Counted from the first letter of the stretch, positions 9,631 through 21,278 are shown. The stretch: DNA of 64,000 bases from an uncultured Synechococcaceae cyanobacterium (GCA_902578445.1 CACHDC010000001.1:1-64000), one strand, 5' to 3'. Notes: generated by a model from the sequence alone, not told the origin. A program made the numbers and translations.

Positions 9631-11664
9631 TTAACTAGCTATGAAATTGCCACAACGTTGTTTATCTAAAAAATTAATATGTTGCCTTTCTAAGTAATAT
9701 AATTCCTGAAATTTTATCGCATCTGCGTTTAAATCCTTAAAAAGATCATCTATCTCTTTATTTGTATTTGAAGAACCTGAAGAAGGATTATCAATTAAGA
9801 TAGATATACAATTTTCTAAAGTTTTTAATCTTTGAGATCCCCAAGATTCGATTAAGTGTCTACATCTTTTAAGAGAATTATATTTCTCAAGAAGTGATAA
9901 TGTTCCTAGTAAATTATCTTTAGGATTACTCAGCAATGTTAAAAACAACTCATTTGGATTAATAAAAATATTAATTTTATTTGATGATTCAGGATTATTG
10001 AGAGCTAAGTAATCAGGCAGAAGTGAAATTAAATTAATTGAAGAAAAATCTTTTTGAAGATTTTGACTATTGGATTGTTTTAATTCATTTAAATAATTTA
10101 AACCCAAATTATTTTGTTCAATTTTTGAAATAGCTTCCCATAAACTTTGAATATAACAAGTATTAAAACCATTAATTTCTCTTTTAAGAAATTCATCACG
10201 AATAAATTGCCTAAGATCTGGACAATGTAAATAATAAAAAATTATTTCCGATTCATTTTTCTCCCGTCGGGAAATTTCATTTGGTTGTTCAAATTTTTTT
10301 GATCTACCATGCCAACGAAATCCCTTTACTTGATTTCTTAAATCTTGTTCAAACTGTATTGCTAACCTAGCTTGTCCCTTACTTAATTGTTCGGAAACTT
10401 TTTGTAAGTAATGTGTTCTGGTTGATGATTGTGGTAATTTACTCAACAATTTTACCAATGACGAAATAACACTCTGGAAAATTTCAGACTTAGTTAAATC
10501 TTTATCTTTAAAGATCTGAGCAATCTCCCAATCAATCCAAAAGGATGAATTATCAATTAAATTAAAATAATCTTCAGGAGTATGACTATTCAAATATTCG
10601 TCAGGATCTTTAAAATCACTTAGTTGAAGTATCTTAAGATTAATTTGATCATGAAGGGATAGACTCTCGACTTCTTTAATTACTCTTTTTGTAGCTAAAA
10701 TTCCTGCATTATCAGAATCAAAATTCAAAATTATATTTTTATTATCTGTACATCTACATAGTTGAGAAATTTGATACTTATTTAATGCAGTACCGAGAGA
10801 AGCCACAGAATTAGTAATACCTTTTGAATGAAGAGAAATCACATCAAAGTAGCCTTCAACAATGATAGCTTTATCTCTTTTCCTAATATTGCTAGAAGCT
10901 TTTTCGAATGCAAACAACATTTTGCCCTTTTCAAATATCTCTGATTCAGGAGAATTAAGATATTTGGGTTCCTGTCCATCAAGAGACCTTCCACCAAAAG
11001 CAACTACTCTTCCCTGCATATCATGTATTGGAACAATTAATCTATTTCTAAAACGATCATAAATCTTGTCAGAATTATCTTTAGAAATTGCAAGACCTGA
11101 TGCCAATATTAATTTAATTGGAAATTTTTCTACCTTAGACAGATAGTTAAATAAATCATTCCATGAATTTGGGGCAAATCCTAATTCAAAGTCATCAATA
11201 ATTTTATTACTCAATTTTCTCTTCGATATTAAATATTTCATAGCTTCAACACCTAAAGAATTATTTAATTGAGACTTAAACCAATTTTTACTGACTCTTA
11301 ATATTTTATAAAGCTCTTCCTTTCTAGATAATTGTTTTTTATATGCTTCTACTTGGGGACCTTCAAGATTTTCAACATTAATATTATTTTTCTTAGCAAG
11401 AGAAAGTACAACATCAGAAAAGTTTGCACGAGTAAATTCCATTAAAAATTTAATAGAGTTACCACCAGCACCACAAGAGAAACAATAGTAGAATTGTTTA
11501 CTTGGTGATACTGTCATAGAGGGTTTAGTATCATCATGAAAAGGACAAATCCCAACAAATTCCTTGCCTTTCTTCTTGAGAACAATATGTTCAGATATAA
11601 CGTCAACAATATCTGCCTTTTCCTTAACCTCTTGAATAGTTCTTGGGTGTATGGAATGAACCAT
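9631..11664 (-). CDS. dnaG: DNA primase
   Basis: zinc finger CPFHDDTKPSMTVSPSKQFYYCFSCG, toprim EGYFDVISL. Confidence 0.97.
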   Translation of the reverse strand: MVHSIHPRTIQEVKEKADIVDVISEHIVLKKKGKEFVGICPFHDDTKPSMTVSPSKQFYYCFSCGAGGNSIKFLMEFTRANFSDVVLSLAKKNNINVENLEGPQVEAYKKQLSRKEELYKILRVSKNWFKSQLNNSLGVEAMKYLISKRKLSNKIIDDFELGFAPNSWNDLFNYLSKVEKFPIKLILASGLAISKDNSDKIYDRFRNRLIVPIHDMQGRVVAFGGRSLDGQEPKYLNSPESEIFEKGKMLFAFEKASSNIRKRDKAIIVEGYFDVISLHSKGITNSVASLGTALNKYQISQLCRCTDNKNIILNFDSDNAGILATKRVIKEVESLSLHDQINLKILQLSDFKDPDEYLNSHTPEDYFNLIDNSSFWIDWEIAQIFKDKDLTKSEIFQSVISSLVKLLSKLPQSSTRTHYLQKVSEQLSKGQARLAIQFEQDLRNQVKGFRWHGRSKKFEQPNEISRREKNESEIIFYYLHCPDLRQFIRDEFLKREINGFNTCYIQSLWEAISKIEQNNLGLNYLNELKQSNSQNLQKDFSSINLISLLPDYLALNNPESSNKINIFINPNELFLTLLSNPKDNLLGTLSLLEKYNSLKRCRHLIESWGSQRLKTLENCISILIDNPSSGSSNTNKEIDDLFKDLNADAIKFQELYYLERQHINFLDKQRCGNFIAS

Positions 11665-11759
11665 TGAGATTTTGTATCAAAAAACAATTTATAATTTATT
11701 TGTTATAGGTCAAAATGAAATAAGAATCTACCTAATTTCACAATAAAACTATTTTTTAA

Positions 11760-12650
11760 ATGATAAGTATCACAGAATTTGAAAAAAAATTTAATTCATT
11801 GAATAAGTTTAACTTGGTATTAGCCTCATTCTTCTTTAGTTTGATGACATTGTTCGTAAAAAATATTGATAAAAGGATACCTATTTATGAATTAGTTTTA
11901 TTCAGATCATTTTTAAGTTTAATGATTACATTATTCATAATTAATCTAAAAAATATAAATCCCTGGGGCAAAAATCGGCCATTACTTATCCTAAGAGGTC
12001 TTTTAGGAACTATAGCTTTAGTTTGTATTTTTTATGCTATTAGAAATATGCCTCTTAGTATATCTACTGTCATTCAGTATACATATCCTATTTTTATATC
12101 TATATTTGCTGGAATATTTATAAATGAAAAAATAACTCGGAATATAGTTATTGCTTTAATTATTGGTTGGATTGGAATATTAGTAATTTTAAATCCAATT
12201 CAACTATCAAATATAAACGTTGAAATTGAAACTATTTCGATTTCTATTGCATTTCTTGGAGCAATCTGCACTGCATTAGCCTACGTTACAGTAAAGAAAC
12301 TTTCTTTTACTGAAGATGTTTATGTAATTATTGAATATTTTCCGCTTGTTTCTTTTATAACTTTATTGCCAATTGTATTAATTAATTGGGTTACCCCAAA
12401 TTGGAATGAATTACTATGGATAATTGGCATTGGCTTATTTACTCAATTAGGTCAGACTTTCTTAACTATAGGGTTAAAAAATTTACCTGCTTCTGAAGCT
12501 TCATCAATTAACTATTTGCAAGTTTTTTTCGGGTCAATTTGGGGGATTTTGTTTTTTCGTGAAATTATAAACATAAATTTTTTATTAGGCGCCTCACTAG
12601 TTTTATTAGGAACTATTATTTCTACTACCAAAATAGTCAAAAGGACATAG
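11760..12650 (+). CDS. EamA/DMT-family transporter
   Basis: 10-TM EamA repeats. Confidence 0.88.
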   Translation: MISITEFEKKFNSLNKFNLVLASFFFSLMTLFVKNIDKRIPIYELVLFRSFLSLMITLFIINLKNINPWGKNRPLLILRGLLGTIALVCIFYAIRNMPLSISTVIQYTYPIFISIFAGIFINEKITRNIVIALIIGWIGILVILNPIQLSNINVEIETISISIAFLGAICTALAYVTVKKLSFTEDVYVIIEYFPLVSFITLLPIVLINWVTPNWNELLWIIGIGLFTQLGQTFLTIGLKNLPASEASSINYLQVFFGSIWGILFFREIININFLLGASLVLLGTIISTTKIVKRT

Positions 12651-12675
12651 AATATAGTTATCAATAAATATTAAA

Positions 12676-13029
12676 GTGAAATTTTCCTATTTAGTTTTAT
12701 TATTTTGTTTTTCTCCTATTGTGCAAGTTAATGCAACGACCCCAAAGTCAGTAACTTGTACAAGAACTGAATATAGAGAGGAGTACATTCCTGGAACTAA
12801 ATCAAATCCAGGCTACGTAAAAAGTTATGAAGTAGACGTTGAAATACCTTGTGGAGGTCAAAGTAAAGCAAAGATAGATGATAATGACTGTAGTGAAGGC
12901 TCTGTTATTGGAGGTATTCTTGGAGCTGGAATAGCACTATCCTCCTCTAGAGGTAAGGACAGATTTTGGGCCGTTCCTGCTGGCGGTACTGCAGGAGCGT
13001 TAATTGGATGTCAGGTGGATGGTGGTTAA
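12676..13029 (+). CDS. secreted protein with glycine-rich (glycine-zipper-like) C-terminus
   Basis: signal peptide, GSVIGGILGAGIALSSSRG...GGTAGALIGCQ. Confidence 0.65.
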   Translation: MKFSYLVLLFCFSPIVQVNATTPKSVTCTRTEYREEYIPGTKSNPGYVKSYEVDVEIPCGGQSKAKIDDNDCSEGSVIGGILGAGIALSSSRGKDRFWAVPAGGTAGALIGCQVDGG

Positions 13030-13704
13030 TTGATTAGTTGGATAAAAGGAGAGTTAATTGAATTATGGCAAACTAATCAAAAGTTTTTTGTTTTAATAAA
13101 TTGTCAAGGATTAGGATACGAAATTCAAATTCTAGAATCCTTTTTTCTCAAATTAAAAACAAATCAGATACCAAATAAAAACATAACTCTTTGGATAAAA
13201 CATATTAAGAAAGAAGATTCAGATTTATTATTTGGGTTTATATCAAAGGATGAAAAGAATTTCTTTACTGAAATTTTAAGTATTAGAGGTGTTGGATCTC
13301 AAATTGGAATGGGGATATTAAATAAATTTTCCATTAGTGATGTTATCAATGCAATAAAAACACAAAACAAAAAATTAATTTGTTCCGTACCAGGTGTAGG
13401 ACAAAAAATGAGTGATAGATTAATTTTAGAATTAAAAAGTAAATTTAAAACTGAGATACAATTTGTTGAAGAAAAAGGCAAAGATGAATTTGAGAATAAT
13501 GATCCTGAAATAAAAAAAATAATTGAAGACCTTCAGTTAACCCTTCAATCATTAAATTACAAAAACAAAGAAATTAACGCTATTTTGCCAATTATTATTG
13601 CTGAAATAGATCTACTTTCTAAAAAAGAAATTCACTCATCATTTGAAAATTTATTGAAATTAGCTATGAATTATCTTGATAAGAATACTAGTAAATTAGT
13701 TTGA
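13030..13704 (+). CDS. ruvA: Holliday junction DNA helicase RuvA
   Basis: OB-fold/HhH: SIRGVGSQIGMGIL, VPGVGQKMSDRLILELK. Confidence 0.94.
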   Translation: MISWIKGELIELWQTNQKFFVLINCQGLGYEIQILESFFLKLKTNQIPNKNITLWIKHIKKEDSDLLFGFISKDEKNFFTEILSIRGVGSQIGMGILNKFSISDVINAIKTQNKKLICSVPGVGQKMSDRLILELKSKFKTEIQFVEEKGKDEFENNDPEIKKIIEDLQLTLQSLNYKNKEINAILPIIIAEIDLLSKKEIHSSFENLLKLAMNYLDKNTSKLV

Positions 13705-13739
13705 TGACGTAGTATCATAATATAAAAGTAATAAATTTT

Positions 13740-14009
13740 ATGTCATTAGATACTGCTGAAAAACAGAATTTGATTGAAACTCATCAAGTACATCCAACTG
13801 ATACAGGTTCCGTTGAAGTTCAGGTTGCAATGCTCTCTAAAAGAATATCTAAATTAAGTGACCACCTTCAAGGAAATATTCATGATTTTGCTTCAAGGCA
13901 AGGATTATTAAAAATGATTGGTAAAAGGAAAAGATTACTAACTTACATAAAAGACAAAAACTTTCAGAAATATCAAGAGTTAGTTAAGAAAATTGGAATA
14001 AGAGGGTGA
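13740..14009 (+). CDS. rpsO: 30S ribosomal protein S15
   Basis: [19 protein letters not shown]. Confidence 0.98.
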   Translation: MSLDTAEKQNLIETHQVHPTDTGSVEVQVAMLSKRISKLSDHLQGNIHDFASRQGLLKMIGKRKRLLTYIKDKNFQKYQELVKKIGIRG

Positions 14010-14468
14010 TTGCAATTAATGAAAAAAAAGCAATCTAAAAATAAGACACAAAATAAAAAGAAAAAAAATTATTCTGAGAAAACTGCATTTGCTAATTTAG
14101 AAAAAACATCTAATACACTACCTACCCCAAAGCGATCATCAAGTGGGATACCTAAATATGTTGCTGATAGAATGGCAAGAAGAATATTTTTTACAGCAGG
14201 AATACCCACAATATTAGGCATGTCGGTTTTTGTTGTCAGCTACATAATCGTTACAAGAAATATTGCTGAGATACCTCCTTCCTCAACAATTGCAATTTCA
14301 GCGTTGTTTTTCTTATTAGGTCTCGCAGGTTTAAGTTTTGGAATTTTATCCGCTAGTTGGGATAAGGAGCCTGGATCTTTTTTTGGTATTGAAAATATTC
14401 CAATGAATATACAACGAGCAAAAGCAGCCTTTAAACCTGCAACTCAAAATTTTGAAGAGAATGGTTAA
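14010..14468 (+). CDS. PAM68-like (DUF3464) photosystem assembly protein
   Basis: two TM, SFGILSASWDKEPGSFFGIENI. Confidence 0.85.
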   Translation: MQLMKKKQSKNKTQNKKKKNYSEKTAFANLEKTSNTLPTPKRSSSGIPKYVADRMARRIFFTAGIPTILGMSVFVVSYIIVTRNIAEIPPSSTIAISALFFLLGLAGLSFGILSASWDKEPGSFFGIENIPMNIQRAKAAFKPATQNFEENG

Positions 14469-14469
14469 G

Positions 14470-17400
14470 TTAAGAAACTAAAGATTTCAAATTAACTTGG
14501 AATGATTTATCTTCTAATAATTTACAGGCTCCCTTTATATCACCAATACAAAATTGTTCCCCAAATTTAACGTAAGTAACACTTTTTTTATTTTTTACTG
14601 CAGCTAAAACTGGGATCTTGATTCCACATTTACCATTATCTGGTTTAAATTTAATTAAACACTCTCTCAATGTATTTTGTACCCTTACATCCGATGCTTG
14701 AGAACTTTCTAGATTAATGATAAGCAATTTAAGGTTGTCTATTTCTCTACAATCATCAATTATTAATTGAGTCTTATCACTTTTTTTATCTATGGTTCCC
14801 CATACCAATAATCTAGTATCAGTTAAAAGAAATTCTGATAATCTGACATAGGTTTTTGGGAAAACTATAGCTTCGCAACTTCCAGAAAGATCTTCTAACT
14901 GAACTATAGCCATCCTATCTCCTTTTCTAGTCGTAATTTGCTTTAAATCTGGGATCATCCCAACTAATGAGACTTTGGTTCTATCTTTTGTTTCTTCTAA
15001 CTGTGAAATGCTTATAGGAGATATAAGTTTTGCTGGCTTAGTTAAATGTTTAAGGGGATGATCAGATAAATAAAATCCCAATAGTTGTTTTTCTAACTTT
15101 AACTTCTCAATAAGTGAATAATCATCAACCTTAACTAATTGTGAATCTGAAAAAGCAACATTAGAAAATTCTTCTTTAGAGTCAAATAAATTTCCTTGAC
15201 CAGATAATCTATCACGATTTCTTGAAGAGGCCCACTCAATAACATGTTCGAGATCTGACAATAACTGAGCTCTATTATTATCATTTGAAAACTCATCTAG
15301 TGCTCCACAATGAATTAGAGATTCAAGACTTCTTTTATTAAGAACATTAGAAGGTAAACGATCGCACAAATCAGATAGTGACTTAAAGATCCCAAAACTA
15401 TTTCGGTTTTCGATTATATTTCTTATTGCAGAATCTCCTAAATTCTTAATTGCAGATAACCCGAATAAAATCTGATTATTTTTAATAGTGAAATCGACTC
15501 CAGAAAAATTAATGCTAGGTGAAATAACTTCTATTCCCATAGAATAACAATTAGAAATATATCTTTGCATCTTGTCGCTAGAGCCAGAATTTACACTTAA
15601 AAGGGCTGCCATATATGCAACAGGAAAATGGGCTTTTAAAAATGCAGTTTGATAAGTTACCGCGCCATAAGCAGTTGAGTGACTTTTGTTAAAACAATAT
15701 TCTGCGAATAAAACCATTTGATCAAAAAGATCATTTGCTAATTTTTCATTTACACCTTTATTAACAGAACCGTCTACAAAAATGTTCCTATGCTTTACCA
15801 TCTCAGATACTTTCTTTTTGCCCATTGCTCTTCGAAGTAAATCAGCATCACCTAAAGAATAACCGGCTAGGTCTTGAGCAATTTTCATGATTTGTTCTTG
15901 GTAAACCATAATTCCATAGGTTTCAGTGAGAATTGATTTAATAAAAGGATGAGGGAAATCAACCTTTTCGTTCCCATTTTTTCGATTTATGAACTTAGGT
16001 ATAAGGCCTGCATCAAGAGGACCAGGTCTATAAAGAGCAAGTATGGAAGAAATATCCTGTAGAGAGTTAGGTTTAAAATCTTTAACGACCTGCTTCATCC
16101 CAGAAGATTCAAGTTGAAAAATCCCTTCAAGGTCTCCTCTGGCAATAAGATCAAAAGTTTTACGATCGTTTTGAGGTAAATCATCAATATTTATTGTCTT
16201 ACCGCTTGATTGATTAATAAGAGAAACTGTCTTTTCAATCATCGTTAGATTCTTAAGACCCAAGAAGTCCATTTTCAATAATCCAAGAGATTCAATATCA
16301 TCCATAGAATATTGGGTTATTATTTGTCCATCATTATTCCTTTGAAGAGGTACAAGTTCATCGAGGGGGTCAGATGCAATAACAACTCCTGCAGCATGAA
16401 CACCATATGTTTTATTAGTCCCTTCAATTCTTAAAGCTAAATCAATCCATTTTTTGACCCTATTGTCATTAATATATTTATCCCTAAACTCTTGACTAGG
16501 AGAATCCTTAGCTATCATTTCATTAAGTTTATAAGGTTTTCCTCTTACAACAGGTATTAACTTAGCCAATTTATCGGCCTCGCCGTAAGGAATATCTAGG
16601 ACCCTTGCAACATCTTTTAAAACCGCCTTAGAAGTCATTTTATTGAAAGTAATTATTTGAGCAACTTTATCCTCTCCATATCGATTAGTAACATAATCAA
16701 TAACTTCATTTCTTCTATCAATACAAAAGTCTGTATCAATATCTGGCATAGACTTTCTGGCAGGATTTAAAAATCTCTCAAACAATAATCCATGCTCAAC
16801 TGGATCTATATTTGTGATTTGAAGGGCATAGGCTACTAATGAGCCTGCAGCAGAACCTCTACCAGGTCCTACTGGAATAGAATTGTCCCTAGCAAATTTG
16901 ATATAGTCCCAAACAACCAAAAAATAATCAGGGAAACCCATATCTTTTATAATGTTTAATTCCGTAGATAGTCTTTTTTTATAACTTTTATCAACTTCAG
17001 TAAGATCGTTTTTTTTAAGTCTTTTTAAAAGACCTTCGTTAGATAATTGCGTTAATAGAGAAAATGAATCTTTTTCTTCCTCAAGAGGGAATTTTGGCAT
17101 TCTATATTTACCAAACAAATCAAATATTTCAATTTTTTTTGAAATTTCTACAGTATTGTTCACTGCCTCTTTAATTGATTCATCGTCTAAATGATCTTTA
17201 AAAAGTTCAAGCATTTCATTTTCACTTTTAATATATTCTGTCCCGGTATATCTCAATCTTTTTTCATCGCTTATTAGTTTCCCTGTCAATACACAAAGTA
17301 AAGCATCATGTGCTTCAACATCCATATTGGATATGTAGTGAGCATCGTTTGTCGCGATAACTTTTATTTTATGCTTCTTCCCAATTTTCAATAATTCGAT

Positions 17401-17973
17401 ATTAACAATTCTATCTTCAATAGAGCCGTGATCTTGTATTTCAAGATAAAAATCATCTGCAAATAAATTTTTGTACCAAAGAGCTATGTCCTCTGCTACA
17501 TCTAATCTTCCTTTCAAGATAGCTTGAGGTATCTCACCACCAAGACATGCTGTAGAAATAATAAGACCCTCGCTATATTTACTTAAAAGAAATTTGTCAA
17601 TACATGGTCTAGAAAAAATTCCTCGGCCTCTCATCCCATTTAAGTGACTAAGAGTTGTCAACTTTACGAGATTTCTATACCCAGTATGATTTTTTGCTAA
17701 GACAACCAAATGATATCTTTTTTCTTTTTTAGGTTGAGGATCATCAATTGATCCATTAATAACATACATTTCATTACCAATAATTGGCTTTATACCTTTC
17801 TCTTTACACCTCTTGACCAAATCAAGAACTCCATACATAACTCCATGATCTGTCAGAGCAATAGAATCCATCCCAAGATCACAGGCTCTTTCAACAATTT
17901 TAGAAATTTGACTTGCTCCATCAAGGAGGCTGTAGTCACTATGATTATGAAGCGGAACGAAACCCATATTCAA
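14470..17973 (-). CDS. dnaE: DNA polymerase III alpha subunit
   Basis: PHP domain PLHNHSDYSLLDGA, PDIDTDFCIDRR, GVHAAGVVIA; uninterrupted 1167 aa. Confidence 0.97.
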   Translation of the reverse strand: MNMGFVPLHNHSDYSLLDGASQISKIVERACDLGMDSIALTDHGVMYGVLDLVKRCKEKGIKPIIGNEMYVINGSIDDPQPKKEKRYHLVVLAKNHTGYRNLVKLTTLSHLNGMRGRGIFSRPCIDKFLLSKYSEGLIISTACLGGEIPQAILKGRLDVAEDIALWYKNLFADDFYLEIQDHGSIEDRIVNIELLKIGKKHKIKVIATNDAHYISNMDVEAHDALLCVLTGKLISDEKRLRYTGTEYIKSENEMLELFKDHLDDESIKEAVNNTVEISKKIEIFDLFGKYRMPKFPLEEEKDSFSLLTQLSNEGLLKRLKKNDLTEVDKSYKKRLSTELNIIKDMGFPDYFLVVWDYIKFARDNSIPVGPGRGSAAGSLVAYALQITNIDPVEHGLLFERFLNPARKSMPDIDTDFCIDRRNEVIDYVTNRYGEDKVAQIITFNKMTSKAVLKDVARVLDIPYGEADKLAKLIPVVRGKPYKLNEMIAKDSPSQEFRDKYINDNRVKKWIDLALRIEGTNKTYGVHAAGVVIASDPLDELVPLQRNNDGQIITQYSMDDIESLGLLKMDFLGLKNLTMIEKTVSLINQSSGKTINIDDLPQNDRKTFDLIARGDLEGIFQLESSGMKQVVKDFKPNSLQDISSILALYRPGPLDAGLIPKFINRKNGNEKVDFPHPFIKSILTETYGIMVYQEQIMKIAQDLAGYSLGDADLLRRAMGKKKVSEMVKHRNIFVDGSVNKGVNEKLANDLFDQMVLFAEYCFNKSHSTAYGAVTYQTAFLKAHFPVAYMAALLSVNSGSSDKMQRYISNCYSMGIEVISPSINFSGVDFTIKNNQILFGLSAIKNLGDSAIRNIIENRNSFGIFKSLSDLCDRLPSNVLNKRSLESLIHCGALDEFSNDNNRAQLLSDLEHVIEWASSRNRDRLSGQGNLFDSKEEFSNVAFSDSQLVKVDDYSLIEKLKLEKQLLGFYLSDHPLKHLTKPAKLISPISISQLEETKDRTKVSLVGMIPDLKQITTRKGDRMAIVQLEDLSGSCEAIVFPKTYVRLSEFLLTDTRLLVWGTIDKKSDKTQLIIDDCREIDNLKLLIINLESSQASDVRVQNTLRECLIKFKPDNGKCGIKIPVLAAVKNKKSVTYVKFGEQFCIGDIKGACKLLEDKSFQVNLKSLVS

Positions 17974-18051
17974 ATAATTTATATATATAAGATAGAGAAA
18001 ATTTCTAAAAGATCTATAATATGGGCCTACAAGTTAATTATTAATACAAAT

Positions 18052-19500
18052 TTAAAATAAAGGTCTGTCCTTAATTACCTGAGCATCAATTTCAAATATA
18101 TTTGCAGCATTCAAAATTCTATCTTCTTCTAATACATTTCCTATTAGTTGCATTCCTATAGGTAATCCTTTTTTATCAAAACCGCAAGGAATACTTATGG
18201 CTGGGAGTCCTGCTAAATTAACAGGAACAGTTAATAGATCAGACAAATACATTGAAAGTGGATCATTGACAAAATCACCCTTTAAAAAAGCTGTAGTTGG
18301 ACAAGTTGGGGTTAATAAAATATCTACTTTCTTAAAAGCGTTATCAAAATCTTTTCTTATAAGTGTCCTGACTTTTTGTGCCTTCTTGTAATAGGCATCA
18401 CTGTATCCAGCTGACAAAGCATAAGTTCCTATCAATATTCTTCTTTGCACTTCATCTCCGAATCCTTCGGCTCTACTTTTTGATGTCATATCAATAAGAT
18501 TTGAACAATCTTTCGATCTGTAGCCATATTTGACTCCATCATATCTAGCTAAATTTGCAGAGGCTTCAGATGGTGCAATGACATAATATGTAGCAATTCC
18601 GTCATTAAATCTAGGACAATCAACTTCGATAATTTCAGCTCCTAAACTTTTGAATCTTTCAACTCCAGAAAGAACAGATTCTTTGACTTCTGGATTAAGA
18701 CCTTGGTGTTCAAAACATTCTTTAATCATTCCAATTTTTATTCCCTTTATAGATTTATTTAAATTAGTAAGATAATTTGGAACTGGTTTATCAAGACATG
18801 TTGAGTCAGAGGGGTCTTTCCCAGATATTGAATAAAGAATTTCGGCAGCATCTGAGACAGTATTAGTAATTGGGCCAATTTGATCAAGAGAACTAGCAAA
18901 TGCTACCAGCCCCCATCTACTAACTCTGCCATAAGTGGGTTTAAGCCCAACAACACCGCAAAAAGAAGCTGGTTGTCTTATTGATCCTCCCGTGTCAGAA
19001 CCAATAGCTGCCGCACAAAAACCAGCAGCTACTGAAGCAGCACTACCTCCTGAACTTCCTCCTGGCACTCTATTGATATCCCAAGGATTTGAAGTAACAC
19101 CAAATACAGAGGTTTCAGTTGAACTTCCCATAGCAAATTCATCTAAATTTGTCTTCCCTAAACAAATACCTCCTGAAGACCATAATTTACTTGAAGCTGT
19201 AGCTTCATAAGGCGCAACAAATTTTTTAAGCATTTTACTCGCACAACTAGTTACAACACCTTTGGTACAAATATTGTCCTTTATTGCTATTGGGATCCCT
19301 GCAAGGGGAGGAAGTTTTTCATTATTTTGAATTAATTTGTCTATATTCTCGGCTTGTTCAATAGCGCTATCTTTTGTAGTACAAATATAAGAGTTAATTT
19401 CAGGATCTTTATGTTCAATTTTCGTAAAGATGTCATTAACTAATTCTTTAACAGAAGCATTATTACTGATAATTTCCTTTCTTATATAATTAAAATTCAT
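18052..19500 (-). CDS. gatA: Asp-tRNA(Asn)/Glu-tRNA(Gln) amidotransferase subunit A
   Basis: amidase signature [31 protein letters not shown]. Confidence 0.97.
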   Translation of the reverse strand: MNFNYIRKEIISNNASVKELVNDIFTKIEHKDPEINSYICTTKDSAIEQAENIDKLIQNNEKLPPLAGIPIAIKDNICTKGVVTSCASKMLKKFVAPYEATASSKLWSSGGICLGKTNLDEFAMGSSTETSVFGVTSNPWDINRVPGGSSGGSAASVAAGFCAAAIGSDTGGSIRQPASFCGVVGLKPTYGRVSRWGLVAFASSLDQIGPITNTVSDAAEILYSISGKDPSDSTCLDKPVPNYLTNLNKSIKGIKIGMIKECFEHQGLNPEVKESVLSGVERFKSLGAEIIEVDCPRFNDGIATYYVIAPSEASANLARYDGVKYGYRSKDCSNLIDMTSKSRAEGFGDEVQRRILIGTYALSAGYSDAYYKKAQKVRTLIRKDFDNAFKKVDILLTPTCPTTAFLKGDFVNDPLSMYLSDLLTVPVNLAGLPAISIPCGFDKKGLPIGMQLIGNVLEEDRILNAANIFEIDAQVIKDRPLF

Positions 19501-19518
19501 TTCTTGAAATTGAAATTA

Positions 19519-19734
19519 TCAAAAAGTTAGTGGTTCTTCTTTTTTGCAGCGAACAAAGCTATGTTGAATATTTTCAGCCCCTTCATCGGAAAGTTCTTTA
19601 ATAAAAGAAGACATATTTTCCTTTAAACTATTTTTTGTAATAAACGGGCCGAACCAGTAAGTACCACTAGGTTGATCTGTCTCAATTTTAGCCCACCAAG
19701 CTAATCCGAGTTTGTTTCCAAAGTTTCTAATCAA
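19519..19734 (-). CDS. DUF1816 protein
   Basis: WWAKIETDQPSGTYWFGPF. Confidence 0.85.
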   Translation of the reverse strand: MIRNFGNKLGLAWWAKIETDQPSGTYWFGPFITKNSLKENMSSFIKELSDEGAENIQHSFVRCKKEEPLTF

Positions 19735-19868
19735 TTTAATTGACCTTTTAAAACATCAATTCTTGTTAAATTCTATACAATTTTGTAGTGAAAATTCAAT
19801 AATTTTTTATTAATCATACAAATATATTGAAACAACAACATTTTAGATTTCATTAATAACATATGAAA

Positions 19869-20876
19869 TTATTTACTTGTCAAGTGAAAGAGTGATATGG
19901 CTGCTGCCACCGAGGCATTTAAACTTGAAGTCTTACCTTTAAGTGGAATACTTAATAAAAAATCGCATTTTTTTTGAGTAAGTAAAGAAATACCTTTATC
20001 TTCAGAACCAACTATAACTACCAAGGGTGCTTTTTCTTGAAAATTTGAAATAGGTAATTGACCATCACCAGATAAACCAACAACAAGAAAACCATTTTTC
20101 TTAAGCTCTTCAAGTGCTCTATTTAAGTTGACTACTCTACTGACTTGCAAGTGCTCTAAAGCTCCTGCAGCTACCTTTGCGACCGTTCCTGTCAATCCAG
20201 CAGATCTTCTCTGAGGAATTATGATGCCTTTGCAATCAAAAGCTTCCGCTGATCTTATAATCGCACCGACATTATGAGGATCAGTTATACCGTCTAATGC
20301 AAGTATTATAGGATTTGCACAGTTATGTTTAGATAAGTCGATTAATTCTTCTAGAGATATAGTTTTAGAGCATGCTAATTGCAATGCTACCCCTTGATGT
20401 GAAGCACCATAAGTCAATTGAGAAAGCCTGTTCCAAGAAACTTCTTCAATGAGGACTCCTTTTGATTTAAGGTCCTTAAGCAAAATATAGAATTTATCTG
20501 AAGAAAAAATTTCTGAAGTACACCAAATCCTATTGATTGCTCTTTCACTACAAAGAGCCTCATAAACAGAATGTTTACCCCATATCCAATCATCAAAATT
20601 TTTCTTATTAGTAAAATCCTCAAGAATATCATGATTTTTATTAGGAAATTCTGTATTTGATTTAAATATTTGATTTCTTCTTTTTGAAGTTGAAAAAGAA
20701 TTATTTTTATCTATTTTATTTGTATTTTTAACATTATTATTTTTAGCATAATTGTTTATAAATCTCTCATTTTTTTCTGAACGATTTGCATTTTTTGAGT
20801 AATAACCGAAATCTGAATTTTTTTTGGACTCTTTATTATTTTTTCCGGGAAAATTTTTTTTAGAGAATTTTTTCAT
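19869..20876 (-). CDS. rlmB: 23S rRNA 2'-O-methyltransferase (TrmH/SpoU family)
   Basis: LDGITDPHNVGAIIRSAEAF, VVGSEDKGIS. Confidence 0.93.
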   Translation of the reverse strand: MKKFSKKNFPGKNNKESKKNSDFGYYSKNANRSEKNERFINNYAKNNNVKNTNKIDKNNSFSTSKRRNQIFKSNTEFPNKNHDILEDFTNKKNFDDWIWGKHSVYEALCSERAINRIWCTSEIFSSDKFYILLKDLKSKGVLIEEVSWNRLSQLTYGASHQGVALQLACSKTISLEELIDLSKHNCANPIILALDGITDPHNVGAIIRSAEAFDCKGIIIPQRRSAGLTGTVAKVAAGALEHLQVSRVVNLNRALEELKKNGFLVVGLSGDGQLPISNFQEKAPLVVIVGSEDKGISLLTQKKCDFLLSIPLKGKTSSLNASVAAAISLFHLTSK

Positions 20877-20891
20877 AGGTTCAATTCATTT

Positions 20892-21278
20892 TTATTCTAA
20901 ATATTCAAAAAGTGTTGATAATCTTTGAGGATCTTTTAAAAATAGCCAGCCTACTAGAGTTTCAAAACCTGTCGCTCTAGAGTATATGGTAGGGTCTGAA
21001 GACTTTGGATATCTCTTTGTTTTATTTCTAGCACGCCTAATTAAATCCATTTCATTTGAATTTAATAAATGTTCAATTTGACTTAATGATTTTGACTGAG
21101 ATTTTGCTTTTACTTCATTTACCACAGATAAGTGGAGATCTTTCGATTTCAAAGGAAAATGAACATGCCTTAGTCTTTGATGAAGCTCCCATACCGAATC
21201 TCCAAGCCAAGCTAGTTGAATAACTCCTATATCATCGGGAGATCCATATGGAACCAAGTTTTGAATCCAATAATTCAA
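20892..21278 (-). CDS. mrnC: Mini-ribonuclease III-like protein
   Basis: AWLGDSVWELHQRLRH, RARNKTKRYP. Confidence 0.85.
   Translation of the reverse strand: MNYWIQNLVPYGSPDDIGVIQLAWLGDSVWELHQRLRHVHFPLKSKDLHLSVVNEVKAKSQSKSLSQIEHLLNSNEMDLIRRARNKTKRYPKSSDPTIYSRATGFETLVGWLFLKDPQRLSTLFEYLE

Noticed and set aside
18935-19210. 91-aa + strand ORF (Pro/Ala-rich)
   Set aside because: Antisense shadow of the Gly/Ser-rich gatA signature.
19869-20876. Asn/Lys/Ser-rich 100-aa N-terminal extension of RlmB as a possible novel domain
   Set aside because: Low-complexity extensions of this kind are common in AT-rich genomes and in SpoU-family methyltransferases.
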